Below the pieces are notes generated by a model, which ran no database searches, was not told the DNA's origin, and worked only from the letters and a program-made list of their open reading frames with translations. Of a stretch of DNA of 50,191 bases, positions 41,848 through 50,191 are shown in pieces (within the stretch, counting starts at the first letter, position 1; the number at the start of each line of letters is the position of its first letter). Source of the stretch: CAYWBI01 sp964456445. Lineage in GTDB: Bacteria; Calditrichota; Calditrichia; Calditrichales; J004. The DNA lies in contig CAYWBI010000010.1 in NCBI GenBank assembly GCA_964456445.1, positions 1 to 50,191 on the forward strand. Reading direction: 5' to 3'. Position numbers and translations under genes: made by a program.

Positions 41848-44800
41848 ATGCGAAAGATTTTTCTTGCTCTGTTAGCCCTTTCCATCAGCTTTGCCATCGC
41901 AGCCCCTGAATCGCGGCTGTTACGCTTCCCGACGACAAATGGCAGCCAGGTGGTTTTTACTTATGCGGGAGATCTGTATAGCGCGGATCTAGCGGGAGGC
42001 GTGGCCCGTAAGCTGACCAGTGCGAGCGGCTATGAAATGTTCGCCCGTTTTTCGCCGGATGGTAAAACCCTGGCTTTTACCGGGCAATATGATGGCAATA
42101 CAGAAGTTTTCACCATGCCCGGCGATGGGGGCGAGCCCAGGCGGATAACCTACACCGCAACCATCGGGCGGGATGACATTGCCGACCGCATGGGGCCAAA
42201 CAATATTGTAATGGGCTGGACGCCCAACGGCAAAAATATTGCCCTGCGTTCGCGCATGCAATCCTTTAATAGTTTTAACGGCGCCCTTTACACGGTGGAT
42301 GCAAATGGCGGGATGCCCCAACAAATCCCTGTACCGCGTGGTGGATTTCTATCTTTTTCACCCAATGGCAATAAGATGGCCTACAACCGGATATTCCGTG
42401 AGTTTCGTACCTGGAAACGGTATCGCGGTGGCATGGCCGACGATGTGTGGATTTTCGATTTAAAAACGCATCGCATTAAGAATCTTACAGAAAACCCCGC
42501 ACAGGATATTATCCCGATGTGGATCGGGGAGAAGATTTATTTTCTGTCCGACCGTGATGAGCTGAAACGTATGAACTTGTATGTGGTTGATCAAAACGGC
42601 GGTGAAGCCAAAAAGCTGACCGGGTTCAAAGATTTTGACATCAAGTTCCCATCGGCATCCGCCGGTTATATCGTCTATGAAAACGGCGGTTATCTTTACA
42701 AATATGACACCCGCAACGGGAAAAACGAACAACTGCACATCCGTATTCAAAACGATATGCCCGTCGCCAGGCCAGAATTAAAAGATGTGTCCAAAAAAAT
42801 AAGCAACTATGAAATTGCCCCCGATGGCAAACGGGCCTTGCTTGGCGCATATGGTGATATCTTTACCGTTCCGGCCAGGGAAGGAATGACCTATAACCTG
42901 ACGGCGACATCCGGTGTACATGAACGCAATTCCAAGTGGTCGCCCGATGGCCGCTGGATTGCTTACATCTCCGATAAAAGCGGTGAAGACGAATTGTATA
43001 TTATCGATAAGACCGGTCAGGCGCCGGCCAGGCAAATCACAACAAAGGCCACCACATACAAATATCAGATGTACTGGTCGCCGGACAGCAAGAAATTATT
43101 GTGGGCCGATCGTGAACAACGTCTGCGCTATGTGGACATTTTTACAAAACAGATCACCGAAGTGGCCCAATCCAAAACCTGGGAAATACGGCAATATGGC
43201 TGGTCACCGGACACCCGGTGGATCGTTTACCAAAAGGCCGAAGAAAACGGTATGGGACGGATTTACATCTATTCTGTGCAAAGCAAAAAATCCCAGCCGG
43301 TTAGCGAAGGCTGGTATGATGCATCCGCGCCTCTTTTTAGCAGCAATGGCAAATATCTGTATTTTATATCCAACAGGGATTTTAACCCGATTTATAGCTG
43401 GACGGAGTGGAACCATGCCTACCAGGACATGGCCCGTGTTTATTTGCTGACCCTAAACAAAAACACGCCATCACCATTCGCACCGGAAAACGACACGGTG
43501 AACCTTCAAAAAGAGAAAAAGAACAAAAAGGGCAAAAAAGCCGCAACACCCATCGTGCAGATTGATTTTAAGGGAATCGCCGGACGGGTGATCGGCTTGC
43601 CGATAAAAGCTTCCGCTTATAGCCATATTGGTTCGGCGGGCAATAAAATTTACTACCAGCGCAAAGGTAGTAAGGATGCCAAAGAACAGTTGGTAATGTA
43701 CGACCTGGAGAAAAAAGAAGAAAAGGAACTGGGAAACGTGGATGGTTATGAAATCTCCGCGGACTTGAAAAAAATGTTGGTCAGCAGCGGCAAAGCATAC
43801 GCCATCATCAAACTGCCCTCGTCAAAAATAAAAATGGATAAGAAGCTGAAGCTTGCGGATATGAAAGTTAACCTGGATAAACGGGCAATGTGGAAACAGA
43901 TTTTTGATGAAAGCTGGCGACAGATGCGTTCATTCTTTTATGCGCCCAATATGCATGGACTCGATTGGCAAGCGGTCCATGACAAATATGCCCAATTGCT
44001 GCCCTACGTGAACCATCGCAACGATTTAACCTATATCATTGGTGAAATGATAGGTGAACTCAGTATTGGCCATGCCTATGTGGGCGGCGGAGACCGACCA
44101 AAGCCCAAGCGGATCAAAATGGGTCTTTTAGGAGCTGAAATTCAAAAAGACGCCTCGGGATATTTTAAAATTTCCCATATCCTGAAGGGCCAAAACTGGG
44201 ACAAGTCCCTTATTTCGCCCCTGACCCAGGTAGGCGTTGATGTAAATGAAGGTGATTATATCCTGGCTGTGGATGGCAAAAGCGTAAAGGGAATGCCTTC
44301 CATCTTTAAGGCCCTGGTCAATACCGCGGGTCATCAGGTATCGCTTACGGTAAATAAAACACCCGTCACCAAGGGCGCCCATACGGAAATTGTTGTACCC
44401 GTCGGTGATGAATCTAAATTATATTACTATAATTGGGTCGAACGCAACATCGCCAAAGTGGATCAGGCAACCGGTGGCAAGGTAGGTTATTTGCATATCC
44501 CAGATATGGGACGCGCCGGTTTAAATGAGTTTGTAAAACATTTTTATCCCCAGTTGCGCAAAAAAGCCTTAATCGTGGATGTACGCGGAAACGGTGGCGG
44601 CAATGTGTCGCCGATGATCATCGAACGATTGCGCCGGGAAGCGGTGATGATCGATTTTGCCCGAAACACCACGCCACATACCGATCCCGGTCAAATGATC
44701 TATGGTCCGATTATTGCGCTGGCCGATGAGTTTTCCGCCTCCGATGGCGATATTTTTACTTATCGTTTTAAAAAGGATCATCTTGGCAAGGTTGTTGGTA

Positions 44801-45081
44801 AACGTACCTGGGGCGGGGTGGTCGGTATCCGTGGTTCCTTACCGTTTATCGATGGCGGCTCCCTGCATAAACCGGAGTTCTCCCGTTATTCGCTGGATGG
44901 CAAAAGATGGATTATGGAAGGTCATGGAGTGGAACCCGATATTTATGTGGACAATGATCCGTATCAGGAATACAGTGGCAATGATCAACAGTTAAACCGT
45001 GCCATAAAGGAAATCATGGATGAGCTGAAGACAAAGGAAAAAACCATTCCACCCATCCCGGCCTACCCCGACAAACATTAG
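41848..45081 (+). CDS. Tricorn-like protease (beta-propeller, PDZ, S41)
   Basis: This is a 1077-residue exported protease with signal peptide MRKIFLALLALSISFAIA. Two beta-propeller regions with WD40/PD40 repeats (FARFSPDGKTLAFTG, SKWSPDGRWIAYIS, YGWSPDTRWIVYQ) span about residues 25-680. A PDZ domain lies near 770-850 (GDYILAVDGKSVKGM), and an S41 serine-peptidase core follows: DVRGNGGGNVSPM and ADEFSASDGDIFTY with the nucleophilic serine near 965. Tricorn proteases cut oligopeptides made by other proteases. GAAGGAG precedes the ATG, and a strong terminator follows the stop. Confidence 0.93.
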   Translation: MRKIFLALLALSISFAIAAPESRLLRFPTTNGSQVVFTYAGDLYSADLAGGVARKLTSASGYEMFARFSPDGKTLAFTGQYDGNTEVFTMPGDGGEPRRITYTATIGRDDIADRMGPNNIVMGWTPNGKNIALRSRMQSFNSFNGALYTVDANGGMPQQIPVPRGGFLSFSPNGNKMAYNRIFREFRTWKRYRGGMADDVWIFDLKTHRIKNLTENPAQDIIPMWIGEKIYFLSDRDELKRMNLYVVDQNGGEAKKLTGFKDFDIKFPSASAGYIVYENGGYLYKYDTRNGKNEQLHIRIQNDMPVARPELKDVSKKISNYEIAPDGKRALLGAYGDIFTVPAREGMTYNLTATSGVHERNSKWSPDGRWIAYISDKSGEDELYIIDKTGQAPARQITTKATTYKYQMYWSPDSKKLLWADREQRLRYVDIFTKQITEVAQSKTWEIRQYGWSPDTRWIVYQKAEENGMGRIYIYSVQSKKSQPVSEGWYDASAPLFSSNGKYLYFISNRDFNPIYSWTEWNHAYQDMARVYLLTLNKNTPSPFAPENDTVNLQKEKKNKKGKKAATPIVQIDFKGIAGRVIGLPIKASAYSHIGSAGNKIYYQRKGSKDAKEQLVMYDLEKKEEKELGNVDGYEISADLKKMLVSSGKAYAIIKLPSSKIKMDKKLKLADMKVNLDKRAMWKQIFDESWRQMRSFFYAPNMHGLDWQAVHDKYAQLLPYVNHRNDLTYIIGEMIGELSIGHAYVGGGDRPKPKRIKMGLLGAEIQKDASGYFKISHILKGQNWDKSLISPLTQVGVDVNEGDYILAVDGKSVKGMPSIFKALVNTAGHQVSLTVNKTPVTKGAHTEIVVPVGDESKLYYYNWVERNIAKVDQATGGKVGYLHIPDMGRAGLNEFVKHFYPQLRKKALIVDVRGNGGGNVSPMIIERLRREAVMIDFARNTTPHTDPGQMIYGPIIALADEFSASDGDIFTYRFKKDHLGKVVGKRTWGGVVGIRGSLPFIDGGSLHKPEFSRYSLDGKRWIMEGHGVEPDIYVDNDPYQEYSGNDQQLNRAIKEIMDELKTKEKTIPPIPAYPDKH

Positions 45082-45096
45082 TTTTCAAATAAAGAG

Positions 45097-45118
45097 CCCC
45101 CGAATTTCGGGGGTTTTT
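45097..45118 (+). terminator. Rho-independent terminator of the tricorn gene
   Basis: CCCCCGAA at 45097-45104 and TTCGGGGG at 45106-45113 form a GC-rich stem, followed by TTTTT. It lies 15 bases after the stop codon. Confidence 0.9.
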
Positions 45119-45841
45119 AAGTTATACCACTTTATCGGGAAGCCCAAGACTTACCCGGCCCACATGTTTTATACCAAGTCTTCGGGATAAGCTTTATGTT
45201 ACCGGACATAAAGTTGAAGGGAATGGGAAAGCGGCCCCCTGCGTTTATCACGGGAATTGTCTGTACGGTTAAATGTCACTAAAACACGTGCCTTGCCCGG
45301 CTTTCCTTGTGTTTTTATATTGATCTGTTAAAATTCAATTGAATCATTAATAGCGCATCTGGACAGACAAGGGCAAGATTGAGACCAAATGGTTTTATTT
45401 TACCAATAGGAATAAGGCCCCAAGGGCCACACCCATAAAATCGTTTCAAAACAAACGCATCAATCACCGTTCAAAATGCACCGATCCCAAAATCAAGGTG
45501 CGAAGCAACACACTATAGTAACGCCACCCCTTTCCAAATACAGCAAATTGACCACCGAAAAATCTCTTCTTCGCTATAGTGAGAAAGAATAAGATTTAGA
45601 ATCCATACCTATAGCTTTGGTTTTGCAAAACGGCTACAGACGCTTTTGGGGTTGTAAAAAAAAAGTACGGTTTATCCGGCCATGAGGACCATGAATAAAG
45701 CGGAAGAAAAGCATCAAATAGATGCAAAATTATCTTCCGTTGTTTTGTGTTTTATGTCTTGATTCTAAAAACCATAATATTCCAAGAATTGACAGTATTA
45801 TTTCTTTTCCCGTCCTGACACATGGACATTGATATTCCATC
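45119..45841. other. Intergenic region with palindromes, no gene
   Basis: No gene is convincing in this 720-base stretch. Two structures stand out: an imperfect inverted repeat, TTATCGGGAAGCCCAAGACTT at 45132-45152 against AAGTCTTCGGGATAA at 45176-45190, and a perfect one, CTTTATGT at 45192-45199 against ACATAAAG at 45206-45213. I see no terminator for the minus-strand M23-like gene. Confidence 0.45.
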
Positions 45842-46507
45842 TTATTCAAAACGTATAGATTCACCCACTTTTGGTATTGACGAAGTACACTTTTGCCACT
45901 GACCGTTTTTACGCAAAGCTTCATACCTGCTAAATAAAAAAGGAAGTACTTTCGCCTGAAATGGATGTTCCATTTGATCAAATAAATTTATATGAAGATG
46001 TGGGGCCGTTGAATTCCCGGAATTACCAACAAATCCTATCAGTTCGCCTTGAGAAATGTATTGCCCCTCCTGCACACGGATAGATTTCTTGCGCATATGC
46101 GCAAGAAAAACCAGGTAACCATCATCTGCCTGAATCATAACGTGATTTCCAGCGTTTGGCCTTATCTCGATCCTGCCATTGACAACATTGGGACGAAACC
46201 TATAAGTAGCATTGTACCATAGCTGAATCGTTTTCCAGATATTTGTATGCGGATTATCTTCCCAGTTCTGCCCAATGCGAAAGACTTTTCCTCCAATGGG
46301 CGCAAAAATTGGTTGTCCCCAACAATAATATTCATTTGAAGGGATTGTGCCTAATAAATTTTTTAAAATATTGGCTTTATGGTATTTCTTCCGCCGGCTA
46401 TCTGTTTGTACAAAATCAAATGCAAAGCGATGATGACCGGGCGGTCTTAGAAACTTCCATTCACCAGATAATGGTGGATTGATCAATATTTTTCTCTCCA
46501 TCATCAC
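45842..46507 (-). CDS. M23 peptidase-like protein (LytM fold)
   Basis: This 221-residue protein has an M23/LytM domain. GHHRFAFDFVQTD carries the first zinc histidine and aspartate, the central ADDGYLVFLAHMRKKSI strand the next histidine, and TAPHLHINLFDQ the HxH motif; GQYISQGELIGFVGNSGNS is the usual preceding segment. M23 enzymes cut peptidoglycan cross-links, but this one has no signal peptide or membrane helix, so its place of action is unclear. It stands alone on the minus strand. Confidence 0.83.
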   Translation of the reverse strand: MMMERKILINPPLSGEWKFLRPPGHHRFAFDFVQTDSRRKKYHKANILKNLLGTIPSNEYYCWGQPIFAPIGGKVFRIGQNWEDNPHTNIWKTIQLWYNATYRFRPNVVNGRIEIRPNAGNHVMIQADDGYLVFLAHMRKKSIRVQEGQYISQGELIGFVGNSGNSTAPHLHINLFDQMEHPFQAKVLPFLFSRYEALRKNGQWQKCTSSIPKVGESIRFE

Positions 46508-46579
46508 TCCTGTTCAAACGTTCCCAAATGTGTGTTTTTGATGAATCGGGGCCTTTCACCCTATAAGCAGGCCGGGATG

Positions 46580-46972
46580 TCATGGCAACTCATACTCAAA
46601 TTTATAGTAATGCTTTCCATCCTCCACCTTGATGTCCATTTTTCCCTTTAGGCCCACCAATTGGTTTGTTGCTGAACCCGGAACAACCTCAAGAACCAGG
46701 CGATTGATACCTTTATTCATTGTACCGAAATGCTGTAGAACAAAACTGCCGTTTCTTCCTGACAACGCTCCGGTCACTTGCTCAATTGCTACATACCCCG
46801 CGGAATTGTTTGCTGAATTCCTTGCGCTCAGCATCTCACCTTTACTCGTTGCATCAAGCTCGCCATTAAAGGTTTTATCAATGGACATTCGTCCGGGGTT
46901 GATTCCGTCTGTTCCCCGGGCATAAGCATCCAGTGGACCTAATTTAATTTCAAATGTCCTTGTAATTTTCAT
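46580..46972 (-). CDS. DUF3224-family protein
   Basis: This 130-residue soluble protein matches the DUF3224 pattern: RMSIDKTFNGELDATSKGEM near the N-terminus, YVAIEQVTGALSGRNGSFVL, and a final KMDIKVEDGKHYYKFEYELP. Members have a lipocalin-like barrel and no known activity. It lies between the M23-like and cupin genes on the same strand, 79 and 72 bases away. Confidence 0.88.
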   Translation of the reverse strand: MKITRTFEIKLGPLDAYARGTDGINPGRMSIDKTFNGELDATSKGEMLSARNSANNSAGYVAIEQVTGALSGRNGSFVLQHFGTMNKGINRLVLEVVPGSATNQLVGLKGKMDIKVEDGKHYYKFEYELP

Positions 46973-47051
46973 AAATATTCCTATTTAAGGTATAAAGATA
47001 CAAATCGTTTGCATGGATTTTTGCAGCGTTTGAGCCACTCTTTTTATTCTA

Positions 47052-47387
47052 TCAAGTAATTTTGCTATAACGATTGGGCTCATTGAAAAAAGTCACATCT
47101 GCATATCCTGCGTATATCCTTGCCGAATGCTTCACGCCTTCCGGGATATAATACCGGTCTCCCTTGGTAAAACAATGTTTTTCACCCGCGATCATCAAAT
47201 CGATCTTGCCTTCCAATACTATACCCATTTGTGCAGCATGAGCATGTTCGGGCAAATCAACATCTTTTTCAAACTTCATGAACAATATTTGATGGGTATC
47301 TGATTGCGAGAGATAGGCAGTCAGGCCGTCCAATGGAATGTCAGCCTTAGGAAGGTTTTGAATCGGTTCCGGAAACAACTGGTCCAT
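47052..47387 (-). CDS. Cupin-domain protein
   Basis: This 111-residue single-domain cupin has the first motif DLPEHAHAAQMGIVLEGKID with metal-binding His residues, and the second motif DRYYIPEGVKHSARIYAGYA. Such small cupins may bind a metal and small ligand, but no substrate can be told. The chosen ATG 47387 follows AAGGAA; the frame extends nine codons upstream to 47414, where the ribosome site is poor. DUF3224 follows on the same strand. Confidence 0.83.
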   Translation of the reverse strand: MDQLFPEPIQNLPKADIPLDGLTAYLSQSDTHQILFMKFEKDVDLPEHAHAAQMGIVLEGKIDLMIAGEKHCFTKGDRYYIPEGVKHSARIYAGYADVTFFNEPNRYSKIT

Positions 47388-48393
47388 AAACTTATTCCTT
47401 TTTTTTATTGGCATATCGCCAAATGTTTAAACAAAAAGCACATAACACCCTTCCGGTAGCCATTCTCCACTTGTGTATTGGCGTTCTGTTGAACTGCTTT
47501 GTGTGTGCCGGGAAGGAGACGTTTAATTTTTTAAAAATGAATATATATAGATTGCCCCGAGTGTGCAAATTCCGGTATCATGTAGGGGGCCGGCAGCAAG
47601 TAAGACAACAAAATTACTATGGCATTGCTATACAAAAGGTCAAAGTTATTCGCAGATATATATTGCTTAGAATAATCTCGGCCTCTCTTAGAATAGATGT
47701 ACTTTCTGTATTGGGAACATGTATGACCAATTAAATATTGAAGCTGCTAGAATATGTATAACGAGATTGGCGGCAAAACCAAACACCCTGTAGATGATTA
47801 GTTTTAGCATTGTTGGTTAAAAAACAGATAGGATAGAACTATAGATTACAAGCTCGGTATTGCGTGTGGAATGAATGGAGGGGGATGAAAAAATGAGACA
47901 AACCACATTCCCGGTAAAACTGAAACTGTGGAAATAATTAAGTCTTTGTCTATCGGAAGGGGCTTTAGAGCCCATAAATTTATTTTATCATCCATCAAGC
48001 AAATAATTCTTTAATAAAAAAAATTTCTACGCCGCGAAATCCCGCAATTGGCAAAATAAGCCTGATACAATGCGCATAATAATCAATGGGAAACCCGAGA
48101 AAAACAACAGCACATTCTTTAAAAACAATTCGATGCCTACATTATAAATGATAAACCTGCAAGGCTTTATCAACTTTGGTCTAAACACTTTGCTATAGCA
48201 AACATAAAGGCGGGTATCCAGTGATACAAAAATTCTTCATCATCCGGAACTTTCAAGATCACACCCTAGATAATACCAGTCTAAATTTAATTCAACATAA
48301 TATCCAGACACGAATCAGATAACGCTGGTGTGCATCTGTTTAAGGTGCAAAAGCACAGCCTAATATTCGCACTTACGATGTCTTCTTATTTTT
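47388..48393. other. Long intergenic region with attC-like hairpin and dispersed repeat
   Basis: No gene is convincing in this kilobase. AGCACATAACA at 47437-47447 repeats exactly the left end of the palindrome at 22686. It is followed by CCTTCCGG, which pairs imperfectly with CCGGGAAGG at 47508-47516. The 35-base repeat shared with 33723-33757 lies at 47538-47572. The remainder is AT-rich and shows nothing I can name. Confidence 0.45.
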
Positions 48394-50133
48394 TTATTTC
48401 AACATGAGCATCCTCTTCGTTGAGACAAAACCCCCAATCTTCAATTCGTAAACATACGAACCGCTCGCGAGTCGTGTTCCGGCGGCGTCCCGACCATTCC
48501 ATCGCACAGTATATGCCCCCGTCGGTTGGAAGTCATGCACCAGCGTACGAACTTTCCGCCCTAACATGTCGAATATCATCAGTTCGACTTTTCCAGGCTG
48601 CGCCACAGAATAATAAATTGTTGTCGATGGATTGAATGGGTTGGGGTAATTTTGCTGCAACTGAAACGTGTGTGTAACGTCCATTGGTTCACCATCAACA
48701 AAGGTCGGCACACTCGGGCCGGTGTTATCGATGATATGGGAGACCGACATCATGTTGACTGCGCCATTTTCACTTTTTGCAAAGACCCTGATCCAGTAAG
48801 CTTCATCCGCAAGGCTGTCCGTTTCAACGTGAAAAACATAGGGCGGGGCAGTCAATTGACGCACCGCAACAATTGTCGGTGTCTGTTCAAGAAGAGTCTC
48901 CGGTACCTCATTGAAGCCAAGTGCAAAAGTGACGGTATCGATGCCTGCGCCGTTCGCCGTGCCCGCGTCGGGATCGAAGGCGGTCGCCTGGTACTCGATG
49001 TCGCCGCGCACGGTTATTCCCGGCTGCGGACTGAGGATATCGATCACTGGCAGGCGGTCGATCGGCTCTTGTGATACGACCACGCGGACGCTGAGGCTGT
49101 CGCTGTTTTTTTCCAGCACCGTGATTTCGATGCCCGCTTCGGCATCGCGTATCGTTTTGCCCGGCAGCAACGCCGCGTCTTCATAGTCGTGATTTTTCAA
49201 TCTGGAACCCGGCGTCATATCCAGCAGCATGGCGAACGATCGGTTGCGTGGCTCCGTGCGGGAAATCAGCGCGCCGGTGTTGGCCGAATCTTCCTTACTC
49301 CGGTAATAGACCCAGTATTCAGTTTCGGGATCACGGTGAATGCGCAGCGCGGAATATGCGCGGCCCCCGCCGCCGGGCTGTGGCTGGTCTTCCAGGGCGC
49401 GAATAGAATAGCTCCCGGAATCGGATACCGTGAGAATACTCTCCGGCGGGATCCAGCCCACGCGATATTTGAAAAAAGGATTGAAGTGGTGAAAATGGTT
49501 GACATCACCCATGATGTCAAATTTGTCGCCGTAGTCGATCATTTCGCCTGCGGTGTCGATGGGGCTGGCGCTGGTAACGCGCCAGAAATTGGCATGTTTC
49601 CAATCAAAGGTATGGCCCATTTCATGCGCCGAAAGTGTTGGATTGTTCTTGGTGATATAACACGTGCGCAGATTCACGCCGCCAACACCGGTTTGCTTCA
49701 GCGGCCACACTTTGGTGGTAAAAATAACCTCGCGGTCATAATCGCGCTCATGAAACCCGGAATCTTCGGCAAGTTTGATGGCATCCGCCCGAATGCGCAC
49801 GAACGACAGCCGGTTCACCAGATTGTAAAAACTGCTCGGCTGTGGCATCGTCAGCACCGGCGTAATGTTGATTTGCAAATCCAGCTTGTCATAAGAATTC
49901 GCTTTGAAAATCGCTTTCAGATTCTCCGCATGGGTCAGTGCCTCTTGCGCGGTGAGCACGACGCGGTTGTCATCCGGGTAGTTCACACGGATGAACAGGA
50001 CTTTGTGCACGCCAAGAATCGGGCGCATCATGATGTTGCCGGGCGGATCGGTTTGGGATGAGACCACCTGTGGGTAAACCAGAAACAGAATGAGACTCAG
50101 ACTCCGGGCGCAATTATACCATTTGTTCTTCAT
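48394..50133 (-). CDS. Secreted metzincin protease with C-terminal sorting domain
   Basis: This is a 579-residue exported metalloprotease with a signal peptide (about 1-26, ending VVSSQ). The zinc motif HEMGHTFDWKH (H170, E171, H174, H180) fits the metzincin pattern HExxHxxxxxH. After the catalytic part come a region with Ig-like strands (about 365-470) and a C-terminal domain starting NYPNPFNPSTTIYYSVAQPG, the FlgD-like sorting signal of type IX-type secretion. The protease is therefore likely to be exported through the outer membrane and attached or released. AGGAGG before the ATG supports the start. Confidence 0.92.
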   Translation of the reverse strand: MKNKWYNCARSLSLILFLVYPQVVSSQTDPPGNIMMRPILGVHKVLFIRVNYPDDNRVVLTAQEALTHAENLKAIFKANSYDKLDLQINITPVLTMPQPSSFYNLVNRLSFVRIRADAIKLAEDSGFHERDYDREVIFTTKVWPLKQTGVGGVNLRTCYITKNNPTLSAHEMGHTFDWKHANFWRVTSASPIDTAGEMIDYGDKFDIMGDVNHFHHFNPFFKYRVGWIPPESILTVSDSGSYSIRALEDQPQPGGGGRAYSALRIHRDPETEYWVYYRSKEDSANTGALISRTEPRNRSFAMLLDMTPGSRLKNHDYEDAALLPGKTIRDAEAGIEITVLEKNSDSLSVRVVVSQEPIDRLPVIDILSPQPGITVRGDIEYQATAFDPDAGTANGAGIDTVTFALGFNEVPETLLEQTPTIVAVRQLTAPPYVFHVETDSLADEAYWIRVFAKSENGAVNMMSVSHIIDNTGPSVPTFVDGEPMDVTHTFQLQQNYPNPFNPSTTIYYSVAQPGKVELMIFDMLGRKVRTLVHDFQPTGAYTVRWNGRDAAGTRLASGSYVYELKIGGFVSTKRMLMLK

Positions 50134-50191
50134 GACAACCTCCTATGATAAAATCTTTAGTTTTATGAAGATTTCAGTACAAAATGGGGGA

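Noticed and set aside
45730..45981. 83-residue minus-strand frame overlapping the end of the M23-like gene
   Set aside because: It overlaps a better-supported gene and shows no domain or ribosome site.
49189..50061. Long plus-strand frame opposite the metzincin gene
   Set aside because: It is a shadow of the protease gene, whose start, signal peptide and motifs are clear.

Overview
The window reads as a chromosomal segment of a mesophilic-looking bacterium of the FCB superphylum, perhaps Calditrichota or a close relative. The reasons are a secreted metzincin with an 'NYPNPFNPSTTI' type FlgD-like C-terminal sorting domain, a tricorn-type protease, Bacteroidota-like ArgG/ArgH and homogentisate dioxygenase, multi-PAS/GAF sensor kinases, and AT-rich genes of the kind that move among Bacteroidota. 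This placement is inference, because no rRNA gene is present. I saw no tRNA, rRNA, CRISPR array, transposase or integrase.

Layout. 1-570: diverged direct repeats and operator-like repeats in front of an AAA_14/DUF4143 ATPase (569-1726). 1873-4371: argG-argH. 4530-13237 (minus): a phosphorelay cluster with a giant kinase carrying a PhnD-like periplasmic sensor, its NarL-type regulator, three single receivers (one degenerate) and a hybrid kinase. 13713-21830 (plus): homogentisate dioxygenase, an outer-membrane barrel, a flavin-reductase-like protein, an acyl-CoA synthetase, a ferredoxin/YgfZ pair, a small monooxygenase-like protein and a DJ-1/PfpI protein.

21843-25484: an AT-rich island of three same-strand genes: a GIY-YIG nuclease, a RibD-like deaminase fused to a HATPase_c_4/winged-helix regulator, and a possible Abi-alpha-like protein. 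Each gene is followed by an imperfect palindrome that resembles an integron attC site. This looks like a small defence-type cassette array.

25628-33567: dipeptide epimerase, then a two-component operon (kinase, OmpR-type regulator, tandem GH2-N-domain secreted protein) behind four phased TGTCAT-like half-sites, an NAPE-PLD-type hydrolase and small envelope proteins.

33982-38714 (minus): a bacterial microcompartment operon with a eut-like core: CoA-acylating aldehyde dehydrogenase, two BMC-H shell proteins, phosphotransacetylase, an isolated EutQ N-terminal-like module, a ParA ATPase and a BMC-winged-helix (EutK-like) fusion. The ParA plus DNA-binding shell protein pairing suggests a nucleoid-based positioning system for the compartment. 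There is no signature enzyme or vertex protein here.

38939-50191: an archaeal-type AAA ATPase, an M14 peptidase, a DUF360 membrane protein, a secreted tricorn-like protease with a clear terminator, an M23-family peptidase-like protein, DUF3224 and cupin proteins, and the sorted metzincin. Several long intergenic stretches here hold palindromes and dispersed repeats but no recognisable gene.
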